Assembly (NCBI GenBank): GCA_027924585.1
Contig: BSBM01000592.1
Location: 5,810,001-5,874,000, forward strand
From: Larix kaempferi
Lineage: Eukaryota > Streptophyta > Pinopsida > Pinales > Pinaceae
Direction: 5' to 3'
Length of the DNA: 64,000 nucleotides
In this document: piece by piece, positions 34,164 through 46,300 of the stretch
Layout of the letters: every line of letters begins with the position of its first letter
Position numbering within the stretch: position 1 is the stretch's first letter
The notes under the pieces: model-generated
What the model was told of the DNA's origin: nothing
Seen by the model: only the letters and a program-made list of their open reading frames with translations
Database searches by the model: none
Position numbers and translations under genes: made by a program

Positions 34164-35804
34164 CTACGCTGTTGGGAGCGGGAGCAAGAGCGAAAAGCGA
34201 AATTTTCAAAAGCTTCCGTTTCGGGAGCGTTTTTTATATAATATATATTTTAATATATTTTGATGCATATAAATTAAAAAAAACATGTATTATGCCAAAT
34301 TAGCTATAGAAAACATCAAAACATAGATATTCATATAACCATTTAGTACATATTGATATAACATCAATCATCTAGGACACCTCAGAAGATTTTTTGGAAT
34401 GACATAGCTATGGCAATGACCATTTGCAAGTGATGTCTTTAAATCCAATATCAAACTTGCAAAGATTTAAGTTATTGTTAAGATTTACTTTATCAAACAA
34501 ACTCTATGATTGAATTTTTGTAACAGAAGTTGAATTTTTGTAAGGGAAGTACAAATGTGTAGCTGATGGCATCAACTTTAAGACAATGTTGCATGTACTT
34601 GACCCTCATATGTCAATACCATTTTTCTCATATAACCAAACTGTATTAATTAGAATTTGATTAAAATTAACATGCAGATGGTTTTCTATTTTATACTTTT
34701 ATCCCTTCTAAATAGAATATGAACTTTATTGATATTGCAAAGGTGCTTCTGAAAAGGCCCCTTTACTAGTGTACTGTCGAATTTTCCTTATTTATTCGTC
34801 CAATTTCTATAATGTCATTGTCTGATATATGATGTGAAGTAAACCCAAGGCCAGGGTTGACAGACAATGGGATAGACCTTTTCGAAACTCCTGTAAAATG
34901 TTTTTTTTCAAATATACTTCTTATTTTACTCATAAAACAGTTATGTACAAGGAGAACAAAATCTGTACAAGAAAAGATAAGAATATACAGACATTGTAGC
35001 AGCTATCTTATTACAGTTACAACTACAATAAATTCTGAATATGGAGTTATCAATTCACTTTTTTCATCTCTAATGAGCAAAAACCCTTCACCCTTGAGTT
35101 GGGCACAAAGCTCATCCATCCACAACCCTTGAAAGGAAGAACAGTGCCACTAGAGTCCTCAAAAACACACTTACAGCACAATTTCCATAAAGAGAACATA
35201 ACAGCAATATGGATACAATGCCACAAGCCTTGATAAGGTGACTGATGAAAGAGTTAGTCCCCAAGAACAGCAGCTCTCCAATGAATGGTACCCCGGATCA
35301 TTTCAGAGAACCTCTGTTGTGCTAATTTCCAACATTGACAATAAAACCGGCACTCCCAAAGAATGCATTTGACAGCTTCATCTTGGGGCAGAAAATGCAT
35401 TTATCATCTGTGAAACTACTCGTCGCCAACCTGGGGCACATCAAAGTTTTAAACGGTTTACCATGGGGGGCACATCAAACTGTTTAATGGAGTCCAATAG
35501 ACTTTATTTGCCCAAATTAACCCTAGCCAATCCCGAAAAAAAAAAAAAAAAAATGAAGGAATCGTTCATGAAGCGTTTTCGGGAGCGATTTTTTTGCACG
35601 GGATCGCTCAGGAATCGATTCGGAAGAGTAGATTCCGGATCGATTCCTAAAATTCCAGGGAGTGTTTTTTTCTCCAAGGGAGCGCGAATTATGAAATCGA
35701 TTCCGGGAGGAATCGATGAGGAATCGCGATTCCGGAATCGATTCCTTCCGGATCGCAAATTGGGATCGATTCGTGGGGGTGTAGAGCGATTCCCAGCAGC
35801 GTAG
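34164..35804. mobile_element. hAT-Y: non-autonomous hAT-like element in Copia-I gag
   Basis: Y is 1,641 bp with a perfect 8 bp TSD, GTCTCAAG (34156-34163 and 35805-35812). Terminal inverted repeats read CTACGCTGTTGGGA on the left and CTACGCTGCTGGGA on the right (other strand). The right 250 bp carry many copies of GGAATCGATTCC-like motifs, as expected of subterminal binding sites. No transposase is encoded. The middle holds a LINE-like zinc-finger fragment and an A18 run near 35537. Gag sequence resumes after the TSD. Confidence 0.85.
35270..35425 (-). pseudogene. LINE zf-RVT-like fragment carried in hAT-Y
   Basis: On the minus strand two adjacent frames give DDKCIFCPK and then DEAVKCILWECRFYCQCW. 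The C-x2-C...C...W spacing is like the zinc finger (zf-RVT) that follows reverse transcriptase in plant LINEs. A frameshift separates the halves and stops flank them. I infer that an old LINE piece was captured by, or inserted into, the hAT element. The match is short. Confidence 0.4.
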
Positions 35805-35812
35805 GTCTCAAG

Positions 35813-36376
35813 TGCAATTCTATAGGTGCAGAAAGTATGGACATTACGCCAGTAGCTGTCGAAGCCAAATCAAAAGGAAGCATGAAGCATCCACTGCTGA
35901 TGTGGAGGAAGATCACCAGCACAAGAAGCAAAGGAATGAAGATCACACAGAATTTCTATTCATATCAGCATTATCATGTACTATTCCCACCACTAGTGCA
36001 CTTGGCTCATAGATAGTGGTGCATCTAGACACATGACAGGTTATAAAGAGAATCTTTTAGAATTAGTTGATAAAGATTTACATCTCCGTGTTGTACTTGG
36101 AGATGATGCAAATTACACTATGAAGGGATCTAGAGCCACCACCCTTCAACTAGAATCAAATGATACATTGCGTCTGAGTGATGTGCTCCATGTACCTAGA
36201 ATGAAAAGAAACCTTGTCTCCATCTCAGCCTTGGAGGACAAGGGATATAAAGTAGCTTTCTCAGAAGGGAAATTCCTTGCTTGGCACAAGAACTCAAGCA
36301 TGAGCACAGCCAAAGTTATTGGCATAAGAGAAGAGACAATGTATAGACTAAACACTCCACCAGTCCAAGCCCTAAT
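35813..36376 (+). pseudogene. Copia-I zinc knuckle, protease and pre-integrase
   Basis: After hAT-Y the gag tail resumes with a zinc knuckle in which the first Cys is Phe (FYRCRKYGHYASSC). A one-base loss in the CACTAGTG-ACTTGG region near 36000 shifts the frame before the protease motif IDSGASRHMTG (about 36007-36040), which keeps its catalytic Asp. The frame then runs through VPRMKRNLVSISALEDKGY to the pre-integrase region and is cut at 36376 by Copia-IV. Confidence 0.9.
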
Positions 36377-37580
36377 TGTTAGATTATGGTAACTTCGAGA
36401 TGTCCTCCATGACTCAAATGCCTTGCATGGAGGTACGTCATTACCATAGGCATCAGGATTGAGTAGAGAGTGAGATACACTCTACTCAGTGGCATGAGCC
36501 CAGTGGGGGCTGCATGCGAAGCTTCAGGGGAGATTGACCTTTGCATGCATGAGTATTGCATGACCTTCCAGCATTCAGTGACCGCATGCAAAAGTGACCT
36601 TTTGCATGCACCGGGAATTAGGGTTTTGGCAAACCTAATTCATCGATGAGATTATTTATAGAGGCAGGGGGTCCCCAGATGGGGTTACTCACTTGTATCA
36701 TCAGAGAGAGATATTGCCATAGTGAGAAGGATGAATCTGTCCATGTGGGGCGACTTTCTGAGATAGAGAGGAGTTGCTGCAGGAGCTAGGAAGGTCAGAT
36801 CTGAGCTAGATTAGTGACCTTCAGTTCCAGAGAGGCTAGATACCCGTTCCTGTGAGCTGAGAGAGTTCAACAGTGAGATTACTGTGGAGATTGGAGGAGG
36901 CCGAGTTCTCTTGGAGGAGGACGTTTTTCCTGAGGGCAGAGGAGCTCATTGTGAGCTGGATTGACCGATTAGGAGTCTGTGACTTCCAGGATAGCCTTGC
37001 CTCGAGATTTGAGGAAGGTTAGGGACGATCGGAGCTCAGATCTGTTGAGATCCAGAGCAGTACGAGCATTTGACACCCAGAGGGGAGGGCGCACTAGTGC
37101 AAGCAAAGAGGGCCGATTTCATCAGTGGGCAGTCTTCAGAGCGAGCAGATCAAAGAAGAGAGATCTAGAGAGGGCAGATCTATTAGAGGCACCGTTAGAG
37201 CACTCAGATCCAGATTGGCAGTTAGGGCATACTTCGTCAGTGCATGCATCAACTGGATGCATGCAAGTTAGAGTTTGTCCTGGTCAGAGGGATTGAGTTA
37301 TCGGCTGAGGTAATTCTATATTGTACTGTATTTTATACTTCTATATGCTCTGGGCTCGAGAGAGAAGATAGCCCCATAGTTAGTTGGTTTTTCCCAAAAG
37401 GGTTCCAGGGTATATCTGTTGTCTATGCGGTTGATTGCATTTATATGTTAGTTGGTAGATGCAAATCTAGTGGTTTGAGTCTATGTTTTAATGAGTATGT
37501 ACTGACATTGAGATTCATACTACTTGAGGTCTTAGAGTGATCCAGAGGGAGTAGTGATCTTTGGATCTAATATATTTACA
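36377..37580 (+). repeat. 5' LTR of Copia-IV
   Basis: It opens TGTTAGATTATGG and closes ATATTTACA. TATTTATAG begins at 36653. It is rich in GCATGC (RY-type) motifs, including an inverted pair around CATGCAAAAGTGACC / TTTTGCATGCA. The 3' LTR lacks about 15 bp after GGAGGTAC that this copy has. Confidence 0.9.
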
Positions 37581-37592
37581 TGGTATTAGAGC
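37581..37592 (+). promoter_or_regulatory. PBS of Copia-IV
   Basis: TGGTATTAGAGC is the initiator-Met tRNA site with one change, the same change as in Copia-II. Confidence 0.8.
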
Positions 37593-37599
37593 CCTGTTG

Positions 37600-38130
37600 A
37601 GGGTCAGGGTGGACAGTCACACATAGATCTGCAGTGTTGGTGACTAGATATGAGATAGATCTAGTAGATCTGTGGAGATAGAGACCAGATCTACCAGATT
37701 TGAACATCCCAGTTCAGATCTGAGGTTGTAGAGGTCATATCTATTGGATCTATGGTATTGGAGACTAGATCTGAGATAGATCTCGTAGATCAGTGACGAT
37801 AGAGCCCAAATCTACCAGATCTAAGGAGCAGAGCTCAAATTTGAGGTTGTAGAGGTCAGATCTATTGGATCTACTAGTTTGTATGTGAGATCTGAGATAG
37901 ATCTTTCATATCTGGCATGAGCAGACTCCAGATCTGTGGCAGACATATCAAATTTGAAGCATAGTGTTCAGATCTGTGAGAGCAAAGTCCAGATCTGAAG
38001 AGCAGAGTTCAGATTTGTGAGTACAGACATCAGATCTGTTAGGATAGATACCAGATCTAGTAGATCTGTGAGTTCAGAGGTTAGATCTGAGATAGATCTG
38101 CCAAATCTATAATCAGGAGAGATTCTTGTT
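37600..38130 (+). repeat. AGATCT-rich tandem repeat in Copia-IV leader
   Basis: About 530 bp of irregular repeats are built on CAGATCTGAGATAGATCT and TAGATCTGTGG motifs. No ORF is seen. This is the leader, before the ATG at 38167. Confidence 0.8.
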
Positions 38131-38166
38131 TCACTGTGGGTTACAGTATTTCAGTTTTGCAAAGTA

Positions 38167-38652
38167 ATGGCCTCTAGCTTGAGAGTAGAGTACAACTTGT
38201 TGGGAAAGCCTGTATGTGGATCTAGGGAGACCTTGCATACAGTTTCAGTATTAGTGACAGAGGGAGAGCATGATGCTTCTCTCCAGATGACATTGATAGA
38301 GGAGGATCACGGATCTGCATATCAGAGTGCAGCAGATGCAGCCAGAACGTCTTCCAGTTCAGAGGGAGTAGCTGTAGCAGTATATGGTGTGTTTGATCCT
38401 GGTGGATGCTTCTCCAGCAGTACCTTCCTCGCTGAGAGGGAGTGTCAGTACAGGGATGTGCATGAGATATGCATGTGCATGAGGTCTTGCATGATGCATG
38501 TGCATGAGTTATGCATGCTGCATATGCATGATATATGCATGCACATGAAGACTGAGAGATGGTTGATTATGGATGAGCAGGTGGCAGCAGCAAAGGAGGT
38601 TGATGAGTTTACTTCTCGGTTTGAGAAGGAGTTCTCATTAGCCTCAGTTTAA
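38167..38652 (+). CDS. Unknown 161-aa ORF in Copia-IV (possible degenerate gag)
   Basis: The frame is open from ATG 38167 to the stop at 38650. I do not recognise a family. The N-terminal half is serine- and alanine-rich. Residues about 95-130 are an odd Cys/Met/His run (EICMCMRSCMMHVHELCML and on) encoded by ATGCAT-rich repeats at 38457-38550. The C-terminal end (EFTSRFEKEF) is acidic and could be helical. Its place between leader and protease is where gag belongs, but no capsid or zinc-knuckle signature is seen. It may be a replaced or decayed gag. Confidence 0.4.
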   Translation: MASSLRVEYNLLGKPVCGSRETLHTVSVLVTEGEHDASLQMTLIEEDHGSAYQSAADAARTSSSSEGVAVAVYGVFDPGGCFSSSTFLAERECQYRDVHEICMCMRSCMMHVHELCMLHMHDICMHMKTERWLIMDEQVAAAKEVDEFTSRFEKEFSLASV

Positions 38653-39709
38653 TCAGGACATTATAGTAGCCCACCAGAGGCTCAGGATGTTCAGAGGTGG
38701 AGAGTGGACAGCACTCTCAGCAGTCATATGACAAGAGTGCAAGATGCATTCCTGATCCTAGAGCATACGGCAGTACAGTTGACTCGGGATGGTCAGGGGA
38801 TTGATCATTTAGTTACTGGTGTGGGCAGAGTGAGATTTCTGCTTGACCGTGGGGAGCTCCTGGAGTTTTTCAGGAGTGTTCTTTGTTCCAGGACTTAGAG
38901 GGAGTGTTCTCTCAGTAGCAGCATTGGCAGCTGCAGGATACCCTATAGTGTTTCACAGGGATCGGTTCTTCACCTATCTTAGAGGAGTAGACCCAGTCTT
39001 ATTTGGTCAGAGGATTGATGGTGATTACTTGGTTCATGGACAGCCTACTTCAGGCACATCAGGATGGCTGAGTGCATCCTCTTCAGATGCAAAGGAGGAT
39101 GATGAGCGGGATGCTCACTGTGGAGATGAGGCTAGGAGGAGTGAGCCTCTTCAGCAGATGGGTGAGCGAGATGCTCACCATGATGAGGATCAGGGCAGTG
39201 ATTCTGGAGTTCAATTGGATGAGCGAGATGCTCTTGACAGTGATGGAGATGTGGAGATTCAGCCCTTGGGCTCATATCAGAGGGATGAGCATGCTGCTCA
39301 TGTAGGCACCAGTCAGAGAGTGAGCTGGTATGACATGGTTGAGATGGACTTGGCTCAGCAGAGAGCTCAATCAGTTCAGTCAGTGCAAAGACAAAGGGAG
39401 TTGACTTACAGAGCTGAGTCAACTCAAGGTCATAGGCAAACGATCTATAGAGCAGTAGATCCACTTGACAGAGGTCTTCAAGGTTGGTTACAGCAGCAGA
39501 AACTCAGAGGGAGTCTGAGTCAGAGTGCAGTGGCAGAGTCAACAGTGGTTGACAGGGAGGCTCCTTCTAAAGCCACACATGTGCAGATTGATCAGGGTTC
39601 TTCAGGTCAAAGGGCAGCAGTGATAGGCAGATCAACTAGATCAATGTCAGTAGCAGGGGACTTGTTGGATCCAGGCATCAGTTTCAGGACTTCCCTCGTT
39701 AAGAGGGAG
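38653..39709 (+). pseudogene. Copia-IV protease/pre-integrase relic with acidic repeat ORF
   Basis: Two overlapping frames make one relic. The first (38704-38898) has a protease-like DSTLSSHMTR, where the usual catalytic DSG is DST, then GVGRVRFLL. A frameshift near 38880 leads into a 290-codon frame (38843-39715) starting with the copia linker VPGLRGSVLSVAALAAAGY. After about residue 85 it turns into an acidic, repetitive region with (D/G)ERDAH-type repeats and then a Gln/Ser-rich tail ending at the purine tract. Integrase, RT and RNase H are missing. The repeat region matches nothing I know. Confidence 0.6.
39698..39709 (+). promoter_or_regulatory. Polypurine tract of Copia-IV
   Basis: GTTAAGAGGGAG abuts the 3' LTR. 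It is the same tract type as in family 2 elements. Confidence 0.75.
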
Positions 39710-40881
39710 TGTTAGATTATGGTAACTTCGGGATGTCCTCCATGGCTCAAATGCCTTGCATGGAGGTACATCAGGATGGAGTAGAGAGTGAGATACACTC
39801 TACTCAGTGGCATGAGCCCAGTGGGGGTTGCATGCGAAGCTTCAGGGGAGATTGACCTTTGCATGCATGAGTATTGCATAACCTACCAGCATTCAGTGAC
39901 TGCATGCAAAAGTGATCTTTTGTATGCACCGGGAATTAGGGTTTTGGCAAACCTAATTCATCGGTGAGATTATTTATAGAGGCAGGGGGTCCCTAGATGG
40001 GGTTACTCAATTGTATCATCAGAGAGAGATACTACCAGAATGAGGAGGACAAATCTATCCATGTGGGGCGACTTTCTGAGATAGAGAGGAGTTGCTGCAG
40101 GAGCTAGGAAGGTCAGATCTGAGCTAGATCAGTGACCTTCAGTTCCATAGAGGCTAGATGCCCGTTCCTGTGAGCTGAGAGAGCAGCTCAACAATGAGAT
40201 TACTGTGGAGATTGGAGGAGGACGTTTTTCCTGAGGACAAAGGAGCTCATTGCGAGATGGATTGACCAATTAGGAGTCTCTGACTTCCAAGATAGCCTTG
40301 CCTCGAGATTTGAGGAAGGTTAGGGACGATCGGAGCTCAGATCTGTTGAGATCCGGAGCAATACGAGCATTTGACACCCAGAGGGGAGGGCGCACTTGTG
40401 CATGCATAGAGGGTCGATTTCATCAGTGGGTAGTCTTCAGAGCGAGCAGATCAGAGCAGAGAGATCTATAGAGGGCAGATCTATTAGAGGCACCGTCAGA
40501 GCACTCAGATCCAGATTGGCAGTTAGGGCATACTTCGTCAGTGCATGCATCAGCTGGATGCATGCAAGTTAGAGTTTGTCCTGGTCAGATGGATTGAGTT
40601 ACCGGCTGAGGTAATTCTGTATTGTACTGTATTTTATACTTCTATATGCTATGGGCTCGAGAGAGAAGATAGCCCCATAGTTAGCTGGTTTTTCCTGAAA
40701 GGGTTCCAGGGTATATCTATTGTCTATGTGGTTGATTGCATTTATATGTTAGTTGGTAGATGCAGATCTAGTGGTTTGAGTCTATGTTTTTATGAGTATG
40801 TACTGACATTGAGATTCATACTACTTGAGGTCTCAGAATGATCCAGAGGGAGTAGTGATCTCTGGATCTAATATATTTACA
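39710..40881 (+). repeat. 3' LTR of Copia-IV
   Basis: This 1,172 bp LTR differs from the 5' copy by scattered substitutions and a few deletions, including 15 bp near 39770. TATTTATAG is at 39971-39979. The TSD CTAAT follows at 40882-40886. Confidence 0.9.
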
Positions 40882-40886
40882 CTAAT

Positions 40887-42331
40887 ACACGATGCTGCAA
40901 GTATGGGTGAATTATGGCACAGAAGATTAGCTCATCTGAACTATCGAGCTCTCCCAGTTCTGAAGAATATTGTGACAGGGTTGCCAGGGCTCCAGGTAGA
41001 CCATGATGGAACACGTAGAGGATGTGCACTTGGCAAGAATGCCAAGAAATCTTTTCCAGATAGCGAGAGTAGATCCAAAGGGATTTTTGATCTAGTACAC
41101 TCTGACTTGTGCGGACCAATATGACAATTATGTCATTGGGTGGATATCATTACTATATCACATTTATTGATGATTACTCACGGAAGACTTGGATATGCTT
41201 TCTCAAGTCAAAAGAATCCGAGGAAGTGCTCAGCAAGTTTAAAGAGTTTAAAGCACAAGTTGAGAATCTGTCAGGAAAGAGGATCAAGATTTTGAGATCC
41301 GATAATGGTGGAGAATATACCTCTACAGAATTCAATGATTTCTGCAAGGAAGCAGGAATTAAGAGGGAGCTCACAGTTCCCTACAACCCTCAACAAAATG
41401 GGGTTGCAGAAAGAAAGAATCGTACAATTGTGGAGGCAGCCAAAGCTATGATACATGACCAAAGTCTTCAAATGTTCTCGTGGGCAGAAGCATCCAGAAC
41501 CGCTGTATATGTACAAAATAGATGTCCACACAAGATATGAAGAACATGACTCCGAACGAAGCTTTCACAGTAGTGAAACCAGAAGTGGGCCATCTCCGAA
41601 TATTTGGCCGTCAAGTCTACATACATGTGCCCAAGGAGAAAAGATCAAAGTTAGAACCTTCAGGCAAAAAGGGAACCTTTGTGGGATACAGTGAGTCTTC
41701 AAAGGCTTATAGAATCTACATCCCAGGATCCAGACAGATTGAAGTCAGTAGGGATGTGACCTTTGAAGAAGAGATGGCTGTCAGGAAAGGCAAAGATCAA
41801 ATATGGAGATTGATGATGAAAAAATGCTAGAACCAAAGGGAGATGAGATCATCTTCCCCTCCAGTTCAGAGGGAGCCAGCAGAAAAGGATGAACCTATCA
41901 ATCCCATAGATCTAGTTGATATCCCCAAAGATTGTGCAGGTTGAAAAAGACCTAGATGGGCACAACAGACACTACATGATGCAGACGGGCATGAAGATCC
42001 ACATGGCGCTTTCAGAGAAAGCAAAAGACCTCAGAGGTTCTCTAGTTATGTGGCACTGATGAGCAACATTATTGATTCAGAACCCACCACTTACGAAGAA
42101 GCATCCAAACATCAAGTTTCGAAGGATGTCGTGATGGAAGAATATCACCATCATGAAGAATGATTTGTGGGAGGTTGTGCCGATACCTGAGGAGAATTTA
42201 GTAGTGACGTCTAAATGCCTATACAAGATCAACCATGGAGCAGATGGCAGTATTGAGAAATACAAGGCCATATTTGTAGCCAGAGGATTCTCTCAAAAAG
42301 AGGGAGTCGATTATGATGAGACATTTTCTCC
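40887..42331 (+). pseudogene. Copia-I integrase and RT start
   Basis: The frame resumes as HDAASMGELWHRRLAHLNY, the zinc-binding pre-integrase part. Catalytic residues of the core are all present: HSDLCGP, LRSDNGGEY and QQNGVAERK. A frameshift near 41120 falls right after the first Asp, and a stop follows VQNRCPHKI near 41540. Further shifts occur near 41810 and 42150. The linker and RT start ([11 protein letters not shown]) follow to about 42331. It is a near-twin of the Copia-II pol but with different breaks. Confidence 0.9.
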
Positions 42332-43374
42332 GTGGCCCAATATACTTCCATCAGATCCATTATTGCTATTGCTTTAGCTATGGGATGGAACTTGCATCAG
42401 ATGGATGTGAAGAGAGCCTTTCTCAATGGTGTTATTGAGGAAGAAGTTTACATCGAACAGCTAGATGGGTTTATTGTCCAAGGAAAGGAGTCTCATGTAT
42501 GTAGATTGAAAAAGGCACTGTATGGACTCAAGCAAGCACCCTGTGCTTGGGATGGATGGATAGACGGATTCTTGGTGAGCTTGGGATTTTCCAAGAGTGA
42601 TGCAGACCCCAACCTTTACTACAAGGTTGTAGATGATGAACCACTAATCTTGATTCTATATGTTGATGACTTGTTTCTCACAGGAAATGAGAAACTTATT
42701 GTATGGTGTAAGAAGAATCTCGCCTCTAAGTTTGAAATGAAATATCTTGGATTGATGCACTACTTGATTGATCCCACCATTTATCGCCAGTTGATTGGGT
42801 TATTGATGTATTTGACCAACACCGGACCATATATATGTTTTGTTGTGAATTCCCTAAGTCAGTTCATGTGCGAACCGAGGCAGATTCACTGGATTGCTAC
42901 AAAACATGTGCTCAGATACGTACATGGCACTGTGGGATATGGATTGAAGTATGCTTCAGATGGTGGGCTGATATTGCAAGGGTTTACAGCCTCAGATTGG
43001 GCCAGATGTGTTGCAGGTTGGAAGAGTACTTCTGGATGTTGCTTCAGTTTGGGTTCTGCAGTTATTTTCTGGTGTAGCAGGAAGCAGAACTCGGTAGCAC
43101 TCGGTACTGCAAATGCCGAGTACATGGCCGCTAGCACAACAGCTCAAGAAGCAGTTTGGCTTCGTAAACTCCTGGCAGGATTGTTCGGCCAGATTCCAGA
43201 GCCTACCGTGATTCACTGTGATAACCAAAGCTGTGTTCAGATGTCAGTGAATCCTATATTTCACGACAGGTCGAAGCATATCGAGATTCGATATCACTTC
43301 ATTCGTGATATGGTGCAGAAAGGTGCGTTCGAGTTACAATACGTACCGACAGACGACTAGACTGTAGATGTTCT
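42332..43374 (+). pseudogene. Copia-I reverse transcriptase and RNase H
   Basis: A 342-codon open frame has MDVKRAFLNG, LYGLKQAP and YVDD (42659-42670). It lacks about 50 residues between LGLMHYL and DPTIYRQLIG that Copia-II keeps, so the RT thumb is deleted in frame. In RNase H the first Asp site reads ASDWARC instead of DSDWAGC; CDNQS is kept. A TAG near 43358 ends it. The gene is cut at 43374 by solo LTR C and its last 30 codons follow at 51798. Confidence 0.9.
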
Positions 43375-46300
43375 TGTTATCACATCATAGTAGCAGGGCT
43401 ACTATTCTTGCTTAGCAGATATCTGCACATTCCAGAGCTTCCATTGTTCAGAGCTTGGCTATGATGATTGTATATTTTGAGATGACTCATGACCAGAGCA
43501 GTGTATTATTCAGACTTATGTTAGACCTTGTGTCAAGGCTGAGCCTTGAGAGTTCAGATTTGATGACCGATGTGACCCTTTATCCCATACAATTTCAGTT
43601 CAGTGCCTAGAGATGTATTGCAACAGTGTTTCATATGATATATGATGATTATTCTTGTGATGATGTTGTATGACCTATGGATGTTTTATCATTGACTATG
43701 GATTATTATCTTGTTGCTTTAGTCTTGTTCATAGCATTGGCTTGGTATATAATTCATGATGTGGAAAAATGTGTAAAACTTAAAATGAATTAAAATGGAC
43801 ATTTACTTGCACATTTAGGTTGTTTGACAAAACTCACTAGTTTACCACCTTACATAGATATGGTCTTTCTTAACACCAGTTGTCTACTAGCTTAGGCTCC
43901 ACCTTCACTTGACTCCATCCATACATGACTGTCCTTATTTGACTTTAAACCTTGACCTGTCTTACTTAACTTTTTGGTACTGAGGACTTCCCCTTTTTCT
44001 ACCTCTGTGTTTGGACCGCATCCCTGTATGTTTAGTGTCTCGGCTCTGAGTTGGTGACAAAACTTGCCTTTGGTGAGTTGGATTGTAGGCCTAAATCATT
44101 CTGGTCAGTTGTCCCAATGTTTGGCACTGGCTCGAACTCCCCCTAGTCACTTGAGATGTTGTTGGCTAAAACTGAAAGCTCATGTACTACTTATGGAAAC
44201 TTATATAAATTCGCCCATGGAAACTAAAAAGGGCAAGATCGATGAACTGCTAAAAATACTCCTCGAAGAGTATAAGAAAGGTCCAAAAAGCAATGGTTCT
44301 TAAATGCTATATCTAAACAATGGCTGACCTTATATTGATATGTAAACATGCCATGGATGCAAGCTGCAATTAGTTGTGCTTATCAGCACACCTGAGATCC
44401 GAAAGGTTATGTAGGCCAAAAAGGCCATGAAATGAAATTGAATGATCCTAATGAACTTGGATCAACTTGTTGTAGACATGATGCCTAAGTTGAATAAGCA
44501 CTCTCTAAACAACTTACCCATTTGTGAGGCACAGCCATCCCCCATGTTATTTTGTCTGGCACAGAGTTTGTAGTTTCCCCTTTCTTCCAGTCCAAAGTAT
44601 CTCTCAATTGAGTTTAGACAAGTCACCTCTTTGCCCAACCTTGTTCCTAGCCTTCATCCTTCGCTAGCAGTTTGACCATGTCCAATGGGTGAGTTTGTCA
44701 TTTAAACTATTGTGCAAGTAATTACAAATAACAAAGGAATATGGTAACATAATTAATGCCACTGAATGGATGCTATACTTTAAGTTAAGCTGTGAGTATG
44801 ATTAGAGGAACATGTCTTAGTCTACTAATATGATTTATCCTTGGTTGTATATGGACCTAGTCAAACCTAGTTTGACTATGGTCATTTCTTGGGATCCGTG
44901 ATGATGTGGGCCATGAAGGTTTATTGATGATGATGTATGGGCCCACACACTCCTATTGATGATACTATATGATGGACAAATGATTTAGATGATGATTGAT
45001 GCAGTTCAGCAGATTTTATTATTACTTCATATCATCAGATTATGCACTGTCCATGTATGGTGGACCCTACAGTTAGCCCATCAGGGAAACCCATGGTGTA
45101 TGAGTACATATTCTTAGTAGATTTGAGTCTTTTGGATCCAATGAGACACTTATCTTTCAGTTCCAGGCACTTCTAACAGTGATAGATGCGGTTTTACACT
45201 TATTGACCAGATTTGGGGTTGATTTCCCAGCCTGAGCAGCAGGGGCCATGAGAGGCCAATTCACTTAGGGCGCTGTATGAGAAGGGGGTGGTCCAGCCAC
45301 TTGTTATTACCACTTATCCCCCCTTTCTGGAGAGCTTGGTGGGCTCTGTTTAACATCGCAGGAGCCCTAGGAGGTAGTTTTAGCACTTTCACAATTACCG
45401 AGGCACTCCAGAATTGGGATAAAAGGGTCACTAAGGAATTCGATTTGGGCAATTGAGGCAAGGTTTTGGCACTTGGTTTTCACAGAGGTCTTCCAGGGTG
45501 AACCCCCTATCTTCCATCCAGTTTTCATCATTTGGGTGGGTCCACAGAGGCCACAGGAAGCCTTTTACTGCTTGTCTGTCACAGAGTTTGAGGACAGATT
45601 TGATCATTTATATTTATTTTGGACATATTATATTATTTTATTGTGCCATGGGGATGAGCTAGTAAGGATTGATGCCTCCTAGCCCCACCATGAGCTCCAT
45701 GTGTCATGTCCTAGTCATATGAGGTGGGCTTTTATACTTTTACCCCCTCTAGTGGATGACGTCACCCTCCTTGAGTATGTTTAGCTATGACGTCATCACC
45801 TTTTTGAGTGATCCATGTGTTATGTTATTATGGTTCATCTTAGCCATTGATTATGTATTGAGATCTTTTTAATCTCAACCACTCATTTTCATATTGTATT
45901 GTAAAGTGGTATAGGGTTTTGGTCTTTATTATCCTATATAAGGAGGAGACCCCCTATTGTATAGCTCACCTTTGGAGCTCTGGAATATTGGAATAGAACA
46001 CTTCTTTGTGGAGCATATTTCTCGTCTTGTGGATTCTCTTGCATCTTGAATATACAGTATCTCTTCTATGTATCATTGTGGATCTTGGAGCTACATCTTG
46101 TCTTCTTGTAGGAAAGTCGAATTAGTGGAGAGGAGGGCGATTTCTTGAGGGTTATTTTTGGAGGGATCCACATATTCTCTCTTGGGTTGATCTTGGTGAA
46201 AGGGAGTGTCATTATTGTATCCTTGTGACATAGTTGATGCTTTCTATTACATATTTCCATCATTTTCATAATCATTTTACTCGGCTTGTTTCACTTGATC

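Larger units (their letters stand above)
36377..40881 (+). mobile_element. Copia-IV: non-autonomous copia-like element with odd ORFs
   Basis: Copia-IV is 4,505 bp with LTRs of 1,204 bp (36377-37580) and 1,172 bp (39710-40881) and a perfect TSD CTAAT (36372-36376, 40882-40886). The PBS and purine tract are present. The internal region is only 2.1 kb. It has an AGATCT-rich repeat, an unknown 161-codon ORF, a broken protease and a pre-integrase piece fused to an acidic repeat. Integrase, RT and RNase H are absent. The Copia-I frame resumes right after the TSD. Confidence 0.9.

Noticed and set aside
39072-39464. ORFs of 77 and 110 codons in other frames of Copia-IV
   Set aside because: They are shadows of the 290-codon acidic repeat frame.
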